From Streptomyces roseolus (GTDB taxonomy: Bacteria; Actinomycetota; Actinomycetes; Streptomycetales; Streptomycetaceae): DNA of 64,000 nt. Positions 16,342 through 24,814 of this stretch are shown one piece after another. The notes under the pieces were generated by a model. The model ran no database searches. It was not told the origin of the DNA and saw nothing but the letters and a program-made list of their open reading frames with translations. Positions within the stretch are counted from its first letter, which is position 1, and each line of letters opens with the position of its first letter. The DNA is taken from assembly GCF_014649855.1 (NCBI RefSeq), contig NZ_BMTV01000013.1, positions 1 to 64,000 of the forward strand, given 5' to 3'. Position numbers and translations under genes: made by a program.

Positions 16342-16379
16342 CCGAAAGGCGACCACCCAGATGGATGATCGCCTTTCGG
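16342..16379 (-). terminator. Terminator or attenuator after rplL
   Basis: Arms CCGAAAGGCGA / TCGCCTTTCGG (11 bp) enclose a 16-base loop, about 50 bases after the rplL stop. It may stop rplJL transcripts or only reduce read-through into rpoBC. Confidence 0.7.
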
Positions 16380-16430
16380 TGCCTCCGCGTTACACGGGGG
16401 CGAGAGTCAGCTCAGCGAGCCGAAACGGCC

Positions 16431-16817
16431 TTACTTGACCGTGACGGTGGCGCCGGCACCCTTGAGGGCCTCGGCGGCCTTCTCGGCGGCGTCCTTCGCG
16501 ACCTTCTCGAGGACCGGCTTCGGGGTGCCGTCGACGAGGTCCTTGGCCTCCTTGAGGCCCAGGGAGGTGAGCTCGCGCACGACCTTGATGACCTGGATCT
16601 TCTTGTCGCCGGCACCCTCGAGGATGACGTCGAACTCGTCCTGCTCCTCGGCGGCACCGGCAGCGTCGCCACCACCGGCGGCGGGGGCGGCAACGGCGAC
16701 GGCCGCGGCGGCGGTGACGTCGAACTTCTCCTCGAAGGCCTTCACGAACTCGGAGAGCTCGATGAGGGTCATCTCCTCGAACTGGGCGAGGAGGTCGTCC
16801 TGAGAGAGCTTCGCCAT
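16431..16817 (-). CDS. rplL: 50S ribosomal protein L7/L12
   Basis: L7/L12 forms the flexible stalk that recruits translational GTPases. The 128-residue protein has the N-terminal dimerisation part (MAKLSQDDLLAQFEEM), the Ala/Gly hinge (about 40-58), and the C-terminal domain with GLKEAKDLVDGTPKPV. The start is ATG at 16817; an in-frame ATG six codons upstream adds an atypical extension and is rejected. It follows rplJ on the same strand after 111 bases. Confidence 0.98.
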   Translation of the reverse strand: MAKLSQDDLLAQFEEMTLIELSEFVKAFEEKFDVTAAAAVAVAAPAAGGGDAAGAAEEQDEFDVILEGAGDKKIQVIKVVRELTSLGLKEAKDLVDGTPKPVLEKVAKDAAEKAAEALKGAGATVTVK

Positions 16818-16928
16818 GATGGGCGATCCTTCCACTAATTCGGCAGGTGCCGATGTGTCTATAGAGGCGGGCGTAACGGCCCGCTACGACCCGCGCACTA
16901 CGCGGCGCGGATCAATGCGCGAGCCGAA

Positions 16929-17459
16929 TTACTCGGCACCGCCCTGCTCGGCCTGCTTGGCACGGAGCGCGTCCACGGTGCGGACGAGCTTCGACGGCAG
17001 AGCCTGGAAGAGCTGAGCAGCCTGAGACTGCTTGCCCTTGAAGGCGCCGGCCAGCTTGCTGAGCAGAACCTCGCGGGACTCGAGGTCCGCAAGCTTCTTG
17101 ATGTCGTCGGCGGAGAGAGCCTTACCGTCAAGGACACCGGCCTTGATGATGAGGTTCGGGTTCTCCTTGGCGAAGTCACGCAGGGCCTTCGCCGACTCCA
17201 CCGGGTCACCGGTGACGAAGGCGACCGCGGTCGGACCAGCGAAGTGCTCGTCCAGTGCGGTGATCCCGGCCTCGTTGGCCGCAATCTTGGTCAGCGTGTT
17301 CTTCACCACGGCGTACTGGGCGTTCTCACCGAGCGAGCGACGCAGCGTCTTGAGCTGCGCCACGGTGAGACCCCGGTACTCGGTCAGCACGGCGGCGTTG
17401 GAGCTGCGGAACTGGTCCGTGAGCTCGGCCACCGATGCAGCCTTGTTGGGCGTCGGCAT
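16929..17459 (-). CDS. rplJ: 50S ribosomal protein L10
   Basis: L10 binds 23S rRNA and anchors L7/L12 dimers. The 176-residue sequence starts MPTPNKAASVAELTDQF, carries the conserved LTEYRGLTVAQL and VVKNTLTKIA blocks, and ends in a C-terminal helix for L7/L12. The ATG follows GGAAGGAGGCGAACGCACT, an excellent ribosome site. A long leader with a terminator-like stem precedes it, consistent with the autogenous control known for rplJL operons. Confidence 0.98.
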   Translation of the reverse strand: MPTPNKAASVAELTDQFRSSNAAVLTEYRGLTVAQLKTLRRSLGENAQYAVVKNTLTKIAANEAGITALDEHFAGPTAVAFVTGDPVESAKALRDFAKENPNLIIKAGVLDGKALSADDIKKLADLESREVLLSKLAGAFKGKQSQAAQLFQALPSKLVRTVDALRAKQAEQGGAE

Positions 17460-17520
17460 AGTGCGTTCGCCTCCTTCCGGGTGATGAGGACCGCTCAGAA
17501 GGGGCTGAACAAACGAAAAC

Positions 17521-17544
17521 GCCCCGGGCGCAGGCGCACGGGGC
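17521..17544 (-). ncRNA. rplJL leader hairpin (possible L10-leader attenuator)
   Basis: On the minus strand GCCCCGTGCGC and GCGCCCGGGGC arms form a strong stem followed at once by GTTTTCGTTTG, a U-rich tail unusual for this GC-rich genome. It lies inside the roughly 210-base transcribed leader, 62 bases before the rplJ ATG. It resembles a rho-independent attenuator, as expected for L10-leader RNAs; the ligand-binding part is not resolved here. Confidence 0.6.
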
Positions 17545-17676
17545 TCAGCTCGACCGGATGGAACATCCGGGAACTCTCCACAGTCACCTGCGCGGGTCGT
17601 CCGTCGTCAACGGATCCTTCGGCCACCGCACCCGGTAAGGGCACAGCAACGACCAGCGGTCTTTGGCTTCTGTGGA

Positions 17677-17706
17677 AGAGTACGTGATGTCCCGATCCAA
17701 GGGCAA
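17677..17706 (-). promoter_or_regulatory. Candidate rplJL promoter
   Basis: TTGCCC (17701-17706) and TACTCT (17677-17682) on the minus strand are spaced by 18 bases. The -35 box is a moderate match. It lies just past the 3' end of the lipoprotein gene. Confidence 0.5.
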
Positions 17707-17718
17707 ATCCAGGGCGGA

Positions 17719-18627
17719 TCAGCCCTGGGCGCCCTCGCCGGCGCCGGCCTCCTGGAGCATCTTGAAGAGGTCGACGGTCTCGCTCGCCGGCGGGGCCTCG
17801 ACGGCGCTCTGGGTGCCGTAGTCGCTGTAGTCGGCGCGGATCCGCACCTTGCCCTCGGCCATCTCCATGCCGATGTCCATACGGGCCGGGTAGCCGTCCT
17901 TGTTGACCCAGACCTCGGTCTCGTAGCCCTTGAGGCCGGTCTTCTTCACGTTCTCGATGAGCTTGTCGTGCTCCTCCTTGGAGAGGAGCTTCGAGGACTC
18001 GTTCGCCGCCAGCATCTGCTCGAAGGTGAGCGTGCCCTTGTAGTGCTCGGTCTCCATGCCGTTGACCTTCTCGGCACCGACGTGCTTGAGGTCCGGGGAG
18101 TCGAGCAGCAGGGCGAGCTGCTGGGACGGGTCCTGGTTCATGTTGTCCAGGCCGCCGGTCATCTGCTTCTGGAGGGCCTTGTCGCCGGACTCCGCGGCCG
18201 CGGCCTTGAGGTCCAGCTTCATCCAGCGCTTGCCGTCCATCTCGGCGGCCTGCTTCTCGCCCATGTCCATGTACATGACGTTGTCGAGCATGACCATGCG
18301 CATCTGCTCGGGCGCGTCGGGGTTGCCCGCGCTCAGCATGGAGCCCTTCATGGTGATGTCCATCGACGCCGGGGCCCAGCCCTGGACGCCGGTCATCTCC
18401 ATGGTGCCGGACTCGGCGCCGACGCCCTCGATGCTCATGGTCATCTGGATCTTGGCGGACTTCGCGGCCGAGGTCTTCTCGTACGCCGCCGTCAGGGCCT
18501 GCAGCGGGTCGCCGAGGGCCTTGCCGACCGCCTTCGCGTCGCCGTCGTCACAGCCGGCCAGGCCCGCGACGAGGGCCGCCGCGGAGAGGGTCGCGACGCC
18601 CGCGCGCTTCCAGGTGGACTTGCTCAT
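17719..18627 (-). CDS. Putative secreted lipoprotein, LppX/LprG-like
   Basis: A 302-residue lipoprotein with a signal peptide (KRAGVATLSAAALVAG) and lipobox LAGC at residues 23-26. The mature part has an unusually Met-rich mixed alpha/beta sequence (MKGSMLSAGNPDAP, MRMVMLDNVMYMDMG, GYPARMDIGMEM) resembling actinobacterial LppX/LprA/F/G-type proteins, which use a half-barrel fold to carry lipids. That link is by general pattern only. It lies between rplA and rplJ on the same strand. A hairpin at 18718-18759 separates it from rplA, and a promoter for rplJ follows, so it is probably its own unit. Confidence 0.8.
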   Translation of the reverse strand: MSKSTWKRAGVATLSAAALVAGLAGCDDGDAKAVGKALGDPLQALTAAYEKTSAAKSAKIQMTMSIEGVGAESGTMEMTGVQGWAPASMDITMKGSMLSAGNPDAPEQMRMVMLDNVMYMDMGEKQAAEMDGKRWMKLDLKAAAAESGDKALQKQMTGGLDNMNQDPSQQLALLLDSPDLKHVGAEKVNGMETEHYKGTLTFEQMLAANESSKLLSKEEHDKLIENVKKTGLKGYETEVWVNKDGYPARMDIGMEMAEGKVRIRADYSDYGTQSAVEAPPASETVDLFKMLQEAGAGEGAQG

Positions 18628-18717
18628 AGGTGTTCCCCACCCCTAGATCTTCGTGATCATCGTCTTTGCGTTCTCTTGAACCGTATCCGACGGCTACGAC
18701 AGGAGGAGACGCAAATA

Positions 18718-18759
18718 AAGCCGCCCCCCGTTCCTCCGGAGAGGAACGGGGGGCGGCTT
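18718..18759 (-). terminator. rplKA operon terminator
   Basis: A perfect 19-bp stem (arms begin AAGCCGCCCCCCGTTCC) with loop CGGA, followed on the minus strand by TTTATTTG. It lies 30 bases after the rplA stop. Confidence 0.92.
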
Positions 18760-18789
18760 CAGGACGGACTGCGCCTAAGCCGGAAGGGC

Positions 18790-19518
18790 TCAGACCGCGG
18801 CCGGGTCCTCCTCGACGAGGAGGTTGCGGGTGCGGTTGCCGTCGACCGGGATGCCGGGGCCCATCGTGGTGCTGATGGCGGCCTTCTTGATGTAGCGGCC
18901 CTTGGCGGCGGACGGCTTCAGGCGGAGGATCTCCTCCAGGGCCGCGCCGTAGTTCTCCACCAGCTGCGTGTCGTCGAAGGACGTCTTGCCGATGATGAAG
19001 TGCAGGTTCGAGTGCTTGTCGACGCGGAACTCGATCTTGCCGCCCTTGATGTCGTTGACAGCCTTGGCGACATCGGGGGTCACGGTGCCGGTCTTCGGGT
19101 TCGGCATGAGACCACGCGGACCGAGCACGCGGCCGAGGCGGCCGACCTTGCCCATGAGGTCCGGGGTGGCGACCACGGCGTCGAACTCGTTCAGGCGCTG
19201 GCCCTTGGCGATCTCGTCGATCAGCTCGTCGGAGCCGACGATGTCGGCGCCCGCGGCGACCGCGGCCTCGGCACGCTCACCGGTCGCGAAGACCAGGACC
19301 CGGGCGGTCTTGCCGGTGCCGTGCGGAAGGTTCACGGTGCCACGGACCATCTGGTCGGCCTTGCGCGGGTCGACGCCCAGACGGAAGGCCACCTCGACGG
19401 TGCCGTCGAACTTGGTGGTGGAGGTCTCCTTGGCGAGACGCACGGCCTCGAGCGGGGCGTAGAGCTTCTCCCGGTCGATCTTGGCGTCGGCAGCCCGGAG
19501 GGACTTGCTGCGCTTCAC
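18790..19518 (-). CDS. rplA: 50S ribosomal protein L1
   Basis: L1 forms the mobile stalk at the E site and often represses its own operon. The 242-residue protein starts with GTG (MKRSKSLRAADAKID), preceded by CCAGGAGTAGAA. It contains the signature GRVLGPRGLMPNPKTGTV and the FDGTVEVAFRLGVDPRKADQ block. It follows rplK after 82 bases and ends at a 19-bp terminator. Confidence 0.99.
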   Translation of the reverse strand: MKRSKSLRAADAKIDREKLYAPLEAVRLAKETSTTKFDGTVEVAFRLGVDPRKADQMVRGTVNLPHGTGKTARVLVFATGERAEAAVAAGADIVGSDELIDEIAKGQRLNEFDAVVATPDLMGKVGRLGRVLGPRGLMPNPKTGTVTPDVAKAVNDIKGGKIEFRVDKHSNLHFIIGKTSFDDTQLVENYGAALEEILRLKPSAAKGRYIKKAAISTTMGPGIPVDGNRTRNLLVEEDPAAV

Positions 19519-19600
19519 TTCTACTCCTGGTGTGTTCAGGTTTGGAGTCGTGGTGCGGGCCAGCGCTTGGCCCTACCACTGAGGTCACGAGGGGGGGTGA

Positions 19601-20035
19601 TCAGCCCTCGACCGTGATGCCCATGGAGCGGGCGGTGCCGGCGATGATCTTCGACGCGGCGTCCAGGTCGTTCGCGTTGAGGTCGGGCATCTTGGTGGTG
19701 GCGATCTCGCGGACCTGCGCCTCGGTGATCTTGGCGACCTTGGTCTTGTGCGGCTCGCCGGAGCCCTTCTCCACGCCCGCGGCCTTGAGGATCATCTTCG
19801 CGGCCGGCGGGGTCTTGGTGATGAAGGTGAAGGAACGGTCCTCGTAGACCGTGATCTCCACCGGGATCACCCAGCCACGCTGCGACTCGGTCGCGGCGTT
19901 GTAGGCCTTGCAGAACTCCATGATGTTGACGCCGTGCTGGCCGAGCGCGGGGCCGACCGGCGGGGCCGGGTTGGCCGCACCGGCGTTGATCTGGAGCTTG
20001 ATAAGCCCCGTGACCTTCTTCTTCTTGGGAGGCAT
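19601..20035 (-). CDS. rplK: 50S ribosomal protein L11
   Basis: L11 binds the GTPase-associated centre and is the thiostrepton-target partner. The 144-residue sequence begins [19 protein letters not shown], has the Pro-rich [20 protein letters not shown] block, and ends [12 protein letters not shown]. Length is normal. It has its own candidate promoter just downstream of the nusG terminator and is followed by rplA. Confidence 0.99.
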
Positions 20036-20106
20036 AGCTCTCTCCGGGTCCTAGTGAGAGTTTTCAGCCGATCCGTCCGGTCATCCGGATGGAGGCATAC
20101 CGCACA

Positions 20107-20134
20107 ACGATAACGGGTATGGCTGTGCGTCCAA
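20107..20134 (-). promoter_or_regulatory. Candidate rplKA promoter
   Basis: TTGGAC (20129-20134) and TATCGT (20107-20112) on the minus strand with a 16-base spacer, placed right after the nusG terminator and about 70 bases before rplK. Confidence 0.6.
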
Positions 20135-20142
20135 AAACCGAG

Positions 20143-20177
20143 CAGGTCAGAGGGGCTGTGGCAGCCCCTCTGACCTG
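20143..20177 (-). terminator. secE-nusG terminator
   Basis: A perfect 16-bp stem (CAGGTCAGAGGGGCTG / CAGCCCCTCTGACCTG) with a 3-base loop, followed on the minus strand by CTCGGTTTTTGG. It begins 18 bases after the nusG stop. Confidence 0.93.
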
Positions 20178-20194
20178 TCCGGAAACTTGTGTCG

Positions 20195-21082
20195 TCAGTT
20201 CTTCTGGATCTGGTCGAAGCTGAGCTCGACCGGGGTCTCGCGACCGAAGATCTCGACGAGGCCCTTGACCTTCTTCGAGTCCGGGTTGATCTCGTTGATC
20301 GTGGCCTGGAGGGTGGCGAAGGGGCCGTCGGTGACGGTGACCGAGTCGCCGACCTCGAAGTCGAGGACCTGGACCTCCAGCTTGCGGGCCGGAGCCGGCT
20401 TGCCCTCGGCCTCGGCGGCCTCGCGGGCGGCCTTCTCCTCGGCCTCGGGGGCGAGCATCTTGACGATCTCGTCCAGGGTCAGCGGGTACGGGTCGTAGGC
20501 GTTGCCCACGAAGCCGGTGACGCCGGGCGTGTTGCGGACGACGCCCCAGGACTCGTTCGTCAGGTCCATGCGGACGAGGACGTAGCCGGGGAGCTTGTTC
20601 TGCTTGACGTTCTTCCGCTCGCCGCCCTTGATCTGGACGATCTCTTCCTCGGGCACCTCGGCCTGGTAGATGAAGTCCTCGACGTTGAGCGAGACGGCGC
20701 GCTGCTCCAGGTTGGCCTTCACGCGCTTCTCGTAGCCCGCGTAGGTGTGGATGACGTACCACTCGCCGGGCAGGGTGCGCAGCTCCTCGCGGAGGGCGGC
20801 GACGGGGTCGACGGGGGCGGCCGGCTCGGCCTCCTCCTCGGTCTCGACCTCGGCCTCGACGTCGTCGGCCGCATCGGCCTCGGAGTCGTCGGCGTCCTCG
20901 TCGACGGACTCCTCGTCCGCGTCCTCGGCGTCCTCGGTGTCGTCCGCGTCGTCCTCGACGTCGCCCGCCGCGGCGTCCGCAGCCTCGTCCAGGTCCTCGT
21001 CCTCGTCGGCGGCCTCGACGATGTCCAGCTCGTCCTCGACGGACTCGGACTCGAAGGCGTCGTTCAGGTTCGCGTCAGACAC
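20195..21082 (-). CDS. nusG: Transcription termination/antitermination factor NusG
   Basis: NusG binds RNA polymerase and links it to Rho or the ribosome. The 295-residue protein has a very acidic N-terminal region of about 100 residues rich in Asp, Glu and Ala (for example EDDADDTEDAEDADEESVDE), then the NGN domain (EWYVIHTYAGYEKRVKANLE ... GYVLVRMDL), a linker, and the C-terminal KOW domain (VGDSVTVTDGPFATLQATI). The acidic extension, absent from the 181-residue E. coli protein, is typical of Streptomyces. GTG start. It follows secE by 44 bases. Confidence 0.98.
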   Translation of the reverse strand: MSDANLNDAFESESVEDELDIVEAADEDEDLDEAADAAAGDVEDDADDTEDAEDADEESVDEDADDSEADAADDVEAEVETEEEAEPAAPVDPVAALREELRTLPGEWYVIHTYAGYEKRVKANLEQRAVSLNVEDFIYQAEVPEEEIVQIKGGERKNVKQNKLPGYVLVRMDLTNESWGVVRNTPGVTGFVGNAYDPYPLTLDEIVKMLAPEAEEKAAREAAEAEGKPAPARKLEVQVLDFEVGDSVTVTDGPFATLQATINEINPDSKKVKGLVEIFGRETPVELSFDQIQKN

Positions 21083-21126
21083 GGTGGCTGCTTCTTCCTG
21101 CGATACAGATGGGGTGGAACAAAAAG

Positions 21127-21408
21127 TCAGCCGAAGACGTACTTGACTGCTTCCTGGAAGCCCAAGTCAATCACGGTCACCAGGCCGATCATCACGACCA
21201 CGAAGATGATGACGACCGTGGTGTACGAGGTGAGCTGACTACGCGTCGGCCAGACGACCTTGCGGAGCTCGGCGATGATCTGCCGGTAGAAGACGGCGAG
21301 ACGGCCCAGGGGGCCCTTCTTCCCGCGCTTGCCGCCCTTGCGGCCCTTCTTCTTCGACTCGGCGTCTTCGGCATCAGGCATGTCGATGGAGCCAACGGCG
21401 TCCGTCAC
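21127..21408 (-). CDS. secE: Preprotein translocase subunit SecE
   Basis: SecE clamps SecY in the Sec translocon. The 93-residue protein has a basic Lys/Gly-rich N-terminus (SKKKGRKGGKRGKKG), the conserved amphipathic helix with ELRKVVWPTRSQL, and one transmembrane helix (YTTVVIIFVVVMIGLVTVI). This is the short single-helix form. GTG start. Gene order tRNA-Trp, secE, nusG is the common actinobacterial arrangement. Confidence 0.98.
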   Translation of the reverse strand: MTDAVGSIDMPDAEDAESKKKGRKGGKRGKKGPLGRLAVFYRQIIAELRKVVWPTRSQLTSYTTVVIIFVVVMIGLVTVIDLGFQEAVKYVFG

Positions 21409-21512
21409 GATCTCTCACCTGATTCCGGGTCGTGGCCGTGCCGCGCCCGGGTGGAGCCGCACGACAATGCAATGAAGACGTACATGCGCACACAGCCTGG
21501 CGGTGTGTGTAG

Positions 21513-21585
21513 CAGGGCCGGAGGGACTTGAACCCCCAACCGCCGGTTTTGGAGACCGGTGCTCTACCAATTGAGCTACGACCCT
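21513..21585 (-). tRNA. trnW: tRNA-Trp (anticodon CCA)
   Basis: The minus strand gives a full cloverleaf: acceptor AGGGTCG/CGGCCCT, D-arm GCTCAATTGGTAGAGC, anticodon arm with loop CTCCAAA, and T-arm with GGTTCAAGTCC. Discriminator base G; CCA is not encoded. It lies upstream of secE and could be cotranscribed with it. Confidence 0.97.
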
Positions 21586-21788
21586 TTGCGGTGTCCCCCA
21601 ACCTACCCCATGTGTGACGGGGTGGCTGCGGGCCAACGAGGAGTGAGTGTACGTGGTCTTGGGGCCTCACGTCGAACAGGAACCGCGCCGACCTGCCCGA
21701 GGGCCTCTCCGCGACCGGTATCGACCGCTCCTGTCCGCTCCCTGAAACCTGTGTGCCGGGCCGGGAAACGGTCTGGGACGATGGCCGC

Positions 21789-23015
21789 ATGAGCGCTGCT
21801 ACCCCTCCCACCGAGCGTCGGGTCTCCGCCCGGATCGGTGCGATCTCCGAGTCCGCCACCCTCGCCGTCGACGCCAAGGCCAAGGCACTCAAGGCCGCCG
21901 GGCGCCCGGTGATCGGCTTCGGCGCCGGAGAGCCCGACTTCCCGACCCCGGACTACATCGTCGACGCGGCCGTCGAGGCCTGCAAGAACCCGAAGTTCCA
22001 CCGCTACACGCCGGCCGGCGGCCTGCCCGAGCTGAAGACCGCGATCGCCGCCAAGACGCTCCGCGACTCCGGCTACGAGGTGGACGCCTCCCAGGTCCTG
22101 GTGACCAACGGCGGCAAGCAGGCGATCTACGAGGCCTTCGCCGCGATCCTCGACCCGGGCGACGAGGTCATCGTCCCGGCGCCGTACTGGACCACCTACC
22201 CGGAGTCGATCCGCCTCGCCGGCGGCGTCCCGGTGGAGGTCGTCGCCGACGAGACCACCGGCTACCGCGTCTCGGTGGAGCAGCTGGAGGCGGCCCGCAC
22301 GGAGAAGACGAAGGTCGTCCTCTTCGTCTCCCCGTCGAACCCGACCGGCGCCGTCTACAGCGAGGCCGAGACCGAGGCGATCGGCCGCTGGGCCGTCGAG
22401 CACGGCCTGTGGGTCCTCACCGACGAGATCTACGAGCACCTGGTGTACGGCGGCGCCACCGCCGCCTCGCTGCCGGCGGTCCTGCCGGAGCTGCGCGACA
22501 AGTGCATCGTGGTCAACGGCGTCGCGAAGACCTACGCGATGACCGGCTGGCGCGTGGGGTGGATCATCGGCCCGAAGGACGTCGTGAAGGCCGCGACGAA
22601 CCTGCAGTCGCACGCCACCTCCAACGTCTCCAACGTGGCCCAGGTGGCCGCGCTCGCCGCCGTCTCCGGGAACCTGGACGCCGTCGAGGAGATGGGCCGG
22701 GCCTTCGACCGCCGCCGCCAGACCATCGTGCGGATGCTCAACGAGATCGAGGGCGTCGTCTGCCCGACCCCGGAGGGCGCGTTCTACGTGTACCCGTCGG
22801 TGAAGGGGCTCCTCGGCAAGGAGATCCGCGGCAAGCGCCCGCAGACCTCCGTCGAGCTGGCCGCGCTGATCCTGGACGAGGCCGAGGTCGCGGTCGTCCC
22901 GGGCGAGGCCTTCGGCACCCCCGGCTACCTGCGCCTGTCGTACGCGCTCGGCGACGAGGACCTGGTGGAGGGCGTGTCCCGCATGCAGAAGCTGCTGGCC
23001 GAGGCCCGCGACTGA
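21789..23015 (+). CDS. aspC: Pyridoxal-phosphate aminotransferase, aspartate type
   Basis: A 408-residue fold-type I (class I subgroup Ib) aminotransferase, most likely aspartate transaminase linking aspartate/oxaloacetate and glutamate/2-oxoglutarate. Seen: substrate-site GFGAGEPDFPTPDYI, Asn184 in SPSNPTGA, Asp212 and Tyr215 in TDEIYEHLVY, Schiff-base Lys247 in VAKTYAMTGWRVG, and the substrate-carboxylate Arg in YLRLSYALGDEDL. The ATG at 21789 is used because homologs begin near it; the upstream ribosome site is weak. It ends at a strong terminator. Some related enzymes also act on prephenate, which cannot be excluded. Confidence 0.93.
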   Translation: MSAATPPTERRVSARIGAISESATLAVDAKAKALKAAGRPVIGFGAGEPDFPTPDYIVDAAVEACKNPKFHRYTPAGGLPELKTAIAAKTLRDSGYEVDASQVLVTNGGKQAIYEAFAAILDPGDEVIVPAPYWTTYPESIRLAGGVPVEVVADETTGYRVSVEQLEAARTEKTKVVLFVSPSNPTGAVYSEAETEAIGRWAVEHGLWVLTDEIYEHLVYGGATAASLPAVLPELRDKCIVVNGVAKTYAMTGWRVGWIIGPKDVVKAATNLQSHATSNVSNVAQVAALAAVSGNLDAVEEMGRAFDRRRQTIVRMLNEIEGVVCPTPEGAFYVYPSVKGLLGKEIRGKRPQTSVELAALILDEAEVAVVPGEAFGTPGYLRLSYALGDEDLVEGVSRMQKLLAEARD

Positions 23016-23029
23016 GCAGGCCGTACGAG

Positions 23030-23062
23030 ACGGGCCCCGGTTCCGGCGGAACCGGGGCCCGT
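23030..23062 (+). terminator. aspC terminator
   Basis: A perfect 15-bp stem (ACGGGCCCCGGTTCC / GGAACCGGGGCCCGT) with loop GGC, running into TTTTTG on the plus strand. Confidence 0.93.
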
Positions 23063-23134
23063 TTTTGCGTTCGGGCGGGTATCGATCGGGGAATCGCCGT
23101 GCATACCGCCATTCGGGTAAGGCAGGATCGGGCA

Positions 23135-24154
23135 ATGGAGCACCCCCGCGACCTCAGCACCCTGCCCAAGGCCCACCTGCACCTGCACTTCACCGGTTCG
23201 ATGCGGCCCTCGACCCTCCTCGAACTGGCCGACAAGTACGGGGTGCACCTCCCGGAGGCGCTGAAGGGCGGCACGCCCCCTCAGCTCCGGGCGACCGACG
23301 AGCGCGGCTGGTTCCGCTTCCAGCGCCTGTACGACATCGCCCGCTCCTGCCTGCGCGCCCCCGAGGACATCCAGCGGCTGGTGCGGGAGGCGGCGCAGGA
23401 GGACGTCCGGGACGGTTCCGGGTGGCTGGAGATCCAGGTCGACCCGACCTCGTACGCGCCCCACCTGGGCGGCCTCATCCCGGCCCTGGAGGTCATCCTG
23501 GACGCGGTCGACGCCGCCTCCCGGGAGACCGGCCTCGGGATGCGGGTCCTGGTGGCCGCGAACCGCATGAAGCACCCGCTGGAGGCCCGCACGCTGGCCC
23601 GGCTCGCGGTGCGGTACGCGGACCGGGGCGTGGTCGGCTTCGGGCTCTCCAACGACGAGCGCCGGGGCATGGCCCGCGACTTCGACCGGGCCTTCGCGAT
23701 CGCCCGCGAGGGCGGGCTCCTGGCGGCCCCGCACGGCGGTGAGCTGACCGGCCCCTCCTCCGTCCGCGACTGCCTGGACGACCTGCGGGCGTCCCGCGTC
23801 GGGCACGGCGTACGGGCGGCGGAGGACGAGCGGCTGCTGCGCAAGCTCGCCGAGCGGGGCGTGACCTGCGAGGTGTGCCCCGCCTCGAACGTGGCCCTCG
23901 GCGTCTACGAGAAGCACGAGGACGTCCCCCTGCGCACCCTCTTCGAGGCGGGCGTCCCGCTGGCCCTCGGCGCCGACGACCCGCTCCTCTTCGGCTCCCG
24001 GCTGGCCGCCCAGTACGAGCTCGCCCGCCGGCACCACGGATTCACGGACCCGGAGCTGGCGGAGCTGGCCCGCCAGTCGGTCCGCGGCTCGGCGGCCCCG
24101 GAGGACGTCCGGAAGTCGCTCCTGGCGGGGATCGACGACTGGCTGGCTAGCTGA
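23135..24154 (+). CDS. add: Adenosine deaminase family protein
   Basis: A 339-residue TIM-barrel metal hydrolase that converts adenosine to inosine (or acts on a related purine). Zinc ligands and catalytic residues are recognisable: HLHLH near residue 14, APHGGELTG with the catalytic Glu, RVGHGVRA with the catalytic His, and ALGADDPLLF with the metal-binding Asp. The segment after HLHLH is FTGSMRP rather than the common LEGTLRP, so it belongs to a divergent subgroup whose best substrate may differ. ATG start after a weak AGGATCGGGCA site. It overlaps the convergent TetR gene by 8 bases. Confidence 0.88.
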   Translation: MEHPRDLSTLPKAHLHLHFTGSMRPSTLLELADKYGVHLPEALKGGTPPQLRATDERGWFRFQRLYDIARSCLRAPEDIQRLVREAAQEDVRDGSGWLEIQVDPTSYAPHLGGLIPALEVILDAVDAASRETGLGMRVLVAANRMKHPLEARTLARLAVRYADRGVVGFGLSNDERRGMARDFDRAFAIAREGGLLAAPHGGELTGPSSVRDCLDDLRASRVGHGVRAAEDERLLRKLAERGVTCEVCPASNVALGVYEKHEDVPLRTLFEAGVPLALGADDPLLFGSRLAAQYELARRHHGFTDPELAELARQSVRGSAAPEDVRKSLLAGIDDWLAS

Positions 24155-24743
24155 GTCCCCGCATCAGGGTGCGGGCGATCGCGCGGGCGAAGTCCTCGAC
24201 GGGCGGGGGCTGCTCCCCCTCCGGCAGCGCGTCGTAGGCGAAGGCCCGCTGCGCGCAGGCGCCCAGGAGGAGCGCGGCGGCGGCCCTCGGGTCGGCGTCC
24301 GGGCCGATGCGGCCGTGCCGCTGCTCGGCCCGCAGATAGGCGGTGAGCCCCTCGATCGGCCGGTGCGGGCCGGCGCCGAGCTCCCGGACGGCGGCGTCGT
24401 GGCGGGCCTTGAGCCGGGGCTCGGCGTAGAGCGAGGCGGCGATCGGGAAGGAGTGCTCGTAGAAGCGGGCGGCCTGCCGGGCGACCTCGGTGAGGTTCTC
24501 CTCGACCGTGCGTCCGCCGGGGTCGGCGGCGAGCGCCTCCAGGAGGCCGCCGAGCCGCGGGAGCCGTTCCGTGAGGACGGTGAGGAAGAGCTGCTCCTTG
24601 CTCGCGAAGTGCTTGTAGAGCGCGGCCTCCGAGCAGCCCGCGGCCCGGGCGATCTCCTTGGTGGTGGTGCGGGCGAGCCCCACGGTGCCCATGAGGTCGC
24701 GCGCGGCGTCGACGATCCGGACCCGGGTCGGCTTCTGTTCCAT
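24147..24743 (-). CDS. TetR/AcrR-family transcriptional regulator
   Basis: A 198-residue repressor-type regulator. The N-terminal helix-turn-helix (residues 5-55) reads RVRIVDAARDLM..TTTKEIARAAGCSEAALYKHF, the classic TetR pattern; the C-terminal ligand domain is Ala/Leu-rich and not assignable. The ATG at 24743 follows GGAGGACGC; an in-frame ATG 22 codons further upstream overlaps the presumed promoter and is rejected. The gene is divergent from an NAD(P)H-binding protein gene with an 87-base intergenic region that contains a near-perfect palindrome (24793-24814), so autoregulation and control of the neighbour are likely. Confidence 0.92.
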   Translation of the reverse strand: MEQKPTRVRIVDAARDLMGTVGLARTTTKEIARAAGCSEAALYKHFASKEQLFLTVLTERLPRLGGLLEALAADPGGRTVEENLTEVARQAARFYEHSFPIAASLYAEPRLKARHDAAVRELGAGPHRPIEGLTAYLRAEQRHGRIGPDADPRAAAALLLGACAQRAFAYDALPEGEQPPPVEDFARAIARTLMRGLS

Positions 24744-24792
24744 GCGTCCTCCACTCACTCTTGACGCGTAGGCGAGTATCCACCCACCCTGA

Positions 24793-24814
24793 GGTGAGTG
24801 AGTACTCACTTACC
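24793..24814. promoter_or_regulatory. Probable TetR operator palindrome
   Basis: A 22-base inverted repeat centred on AGTACT, with half-sites GGTGAGTGAGT and ACTCACTTACC. Ten of eleven positions pair. It lies between the divergent starts, 17 bases before the plus-strand gene and 50 before the regulator, the usual place for a TetR operator. Confidence 0.75.
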
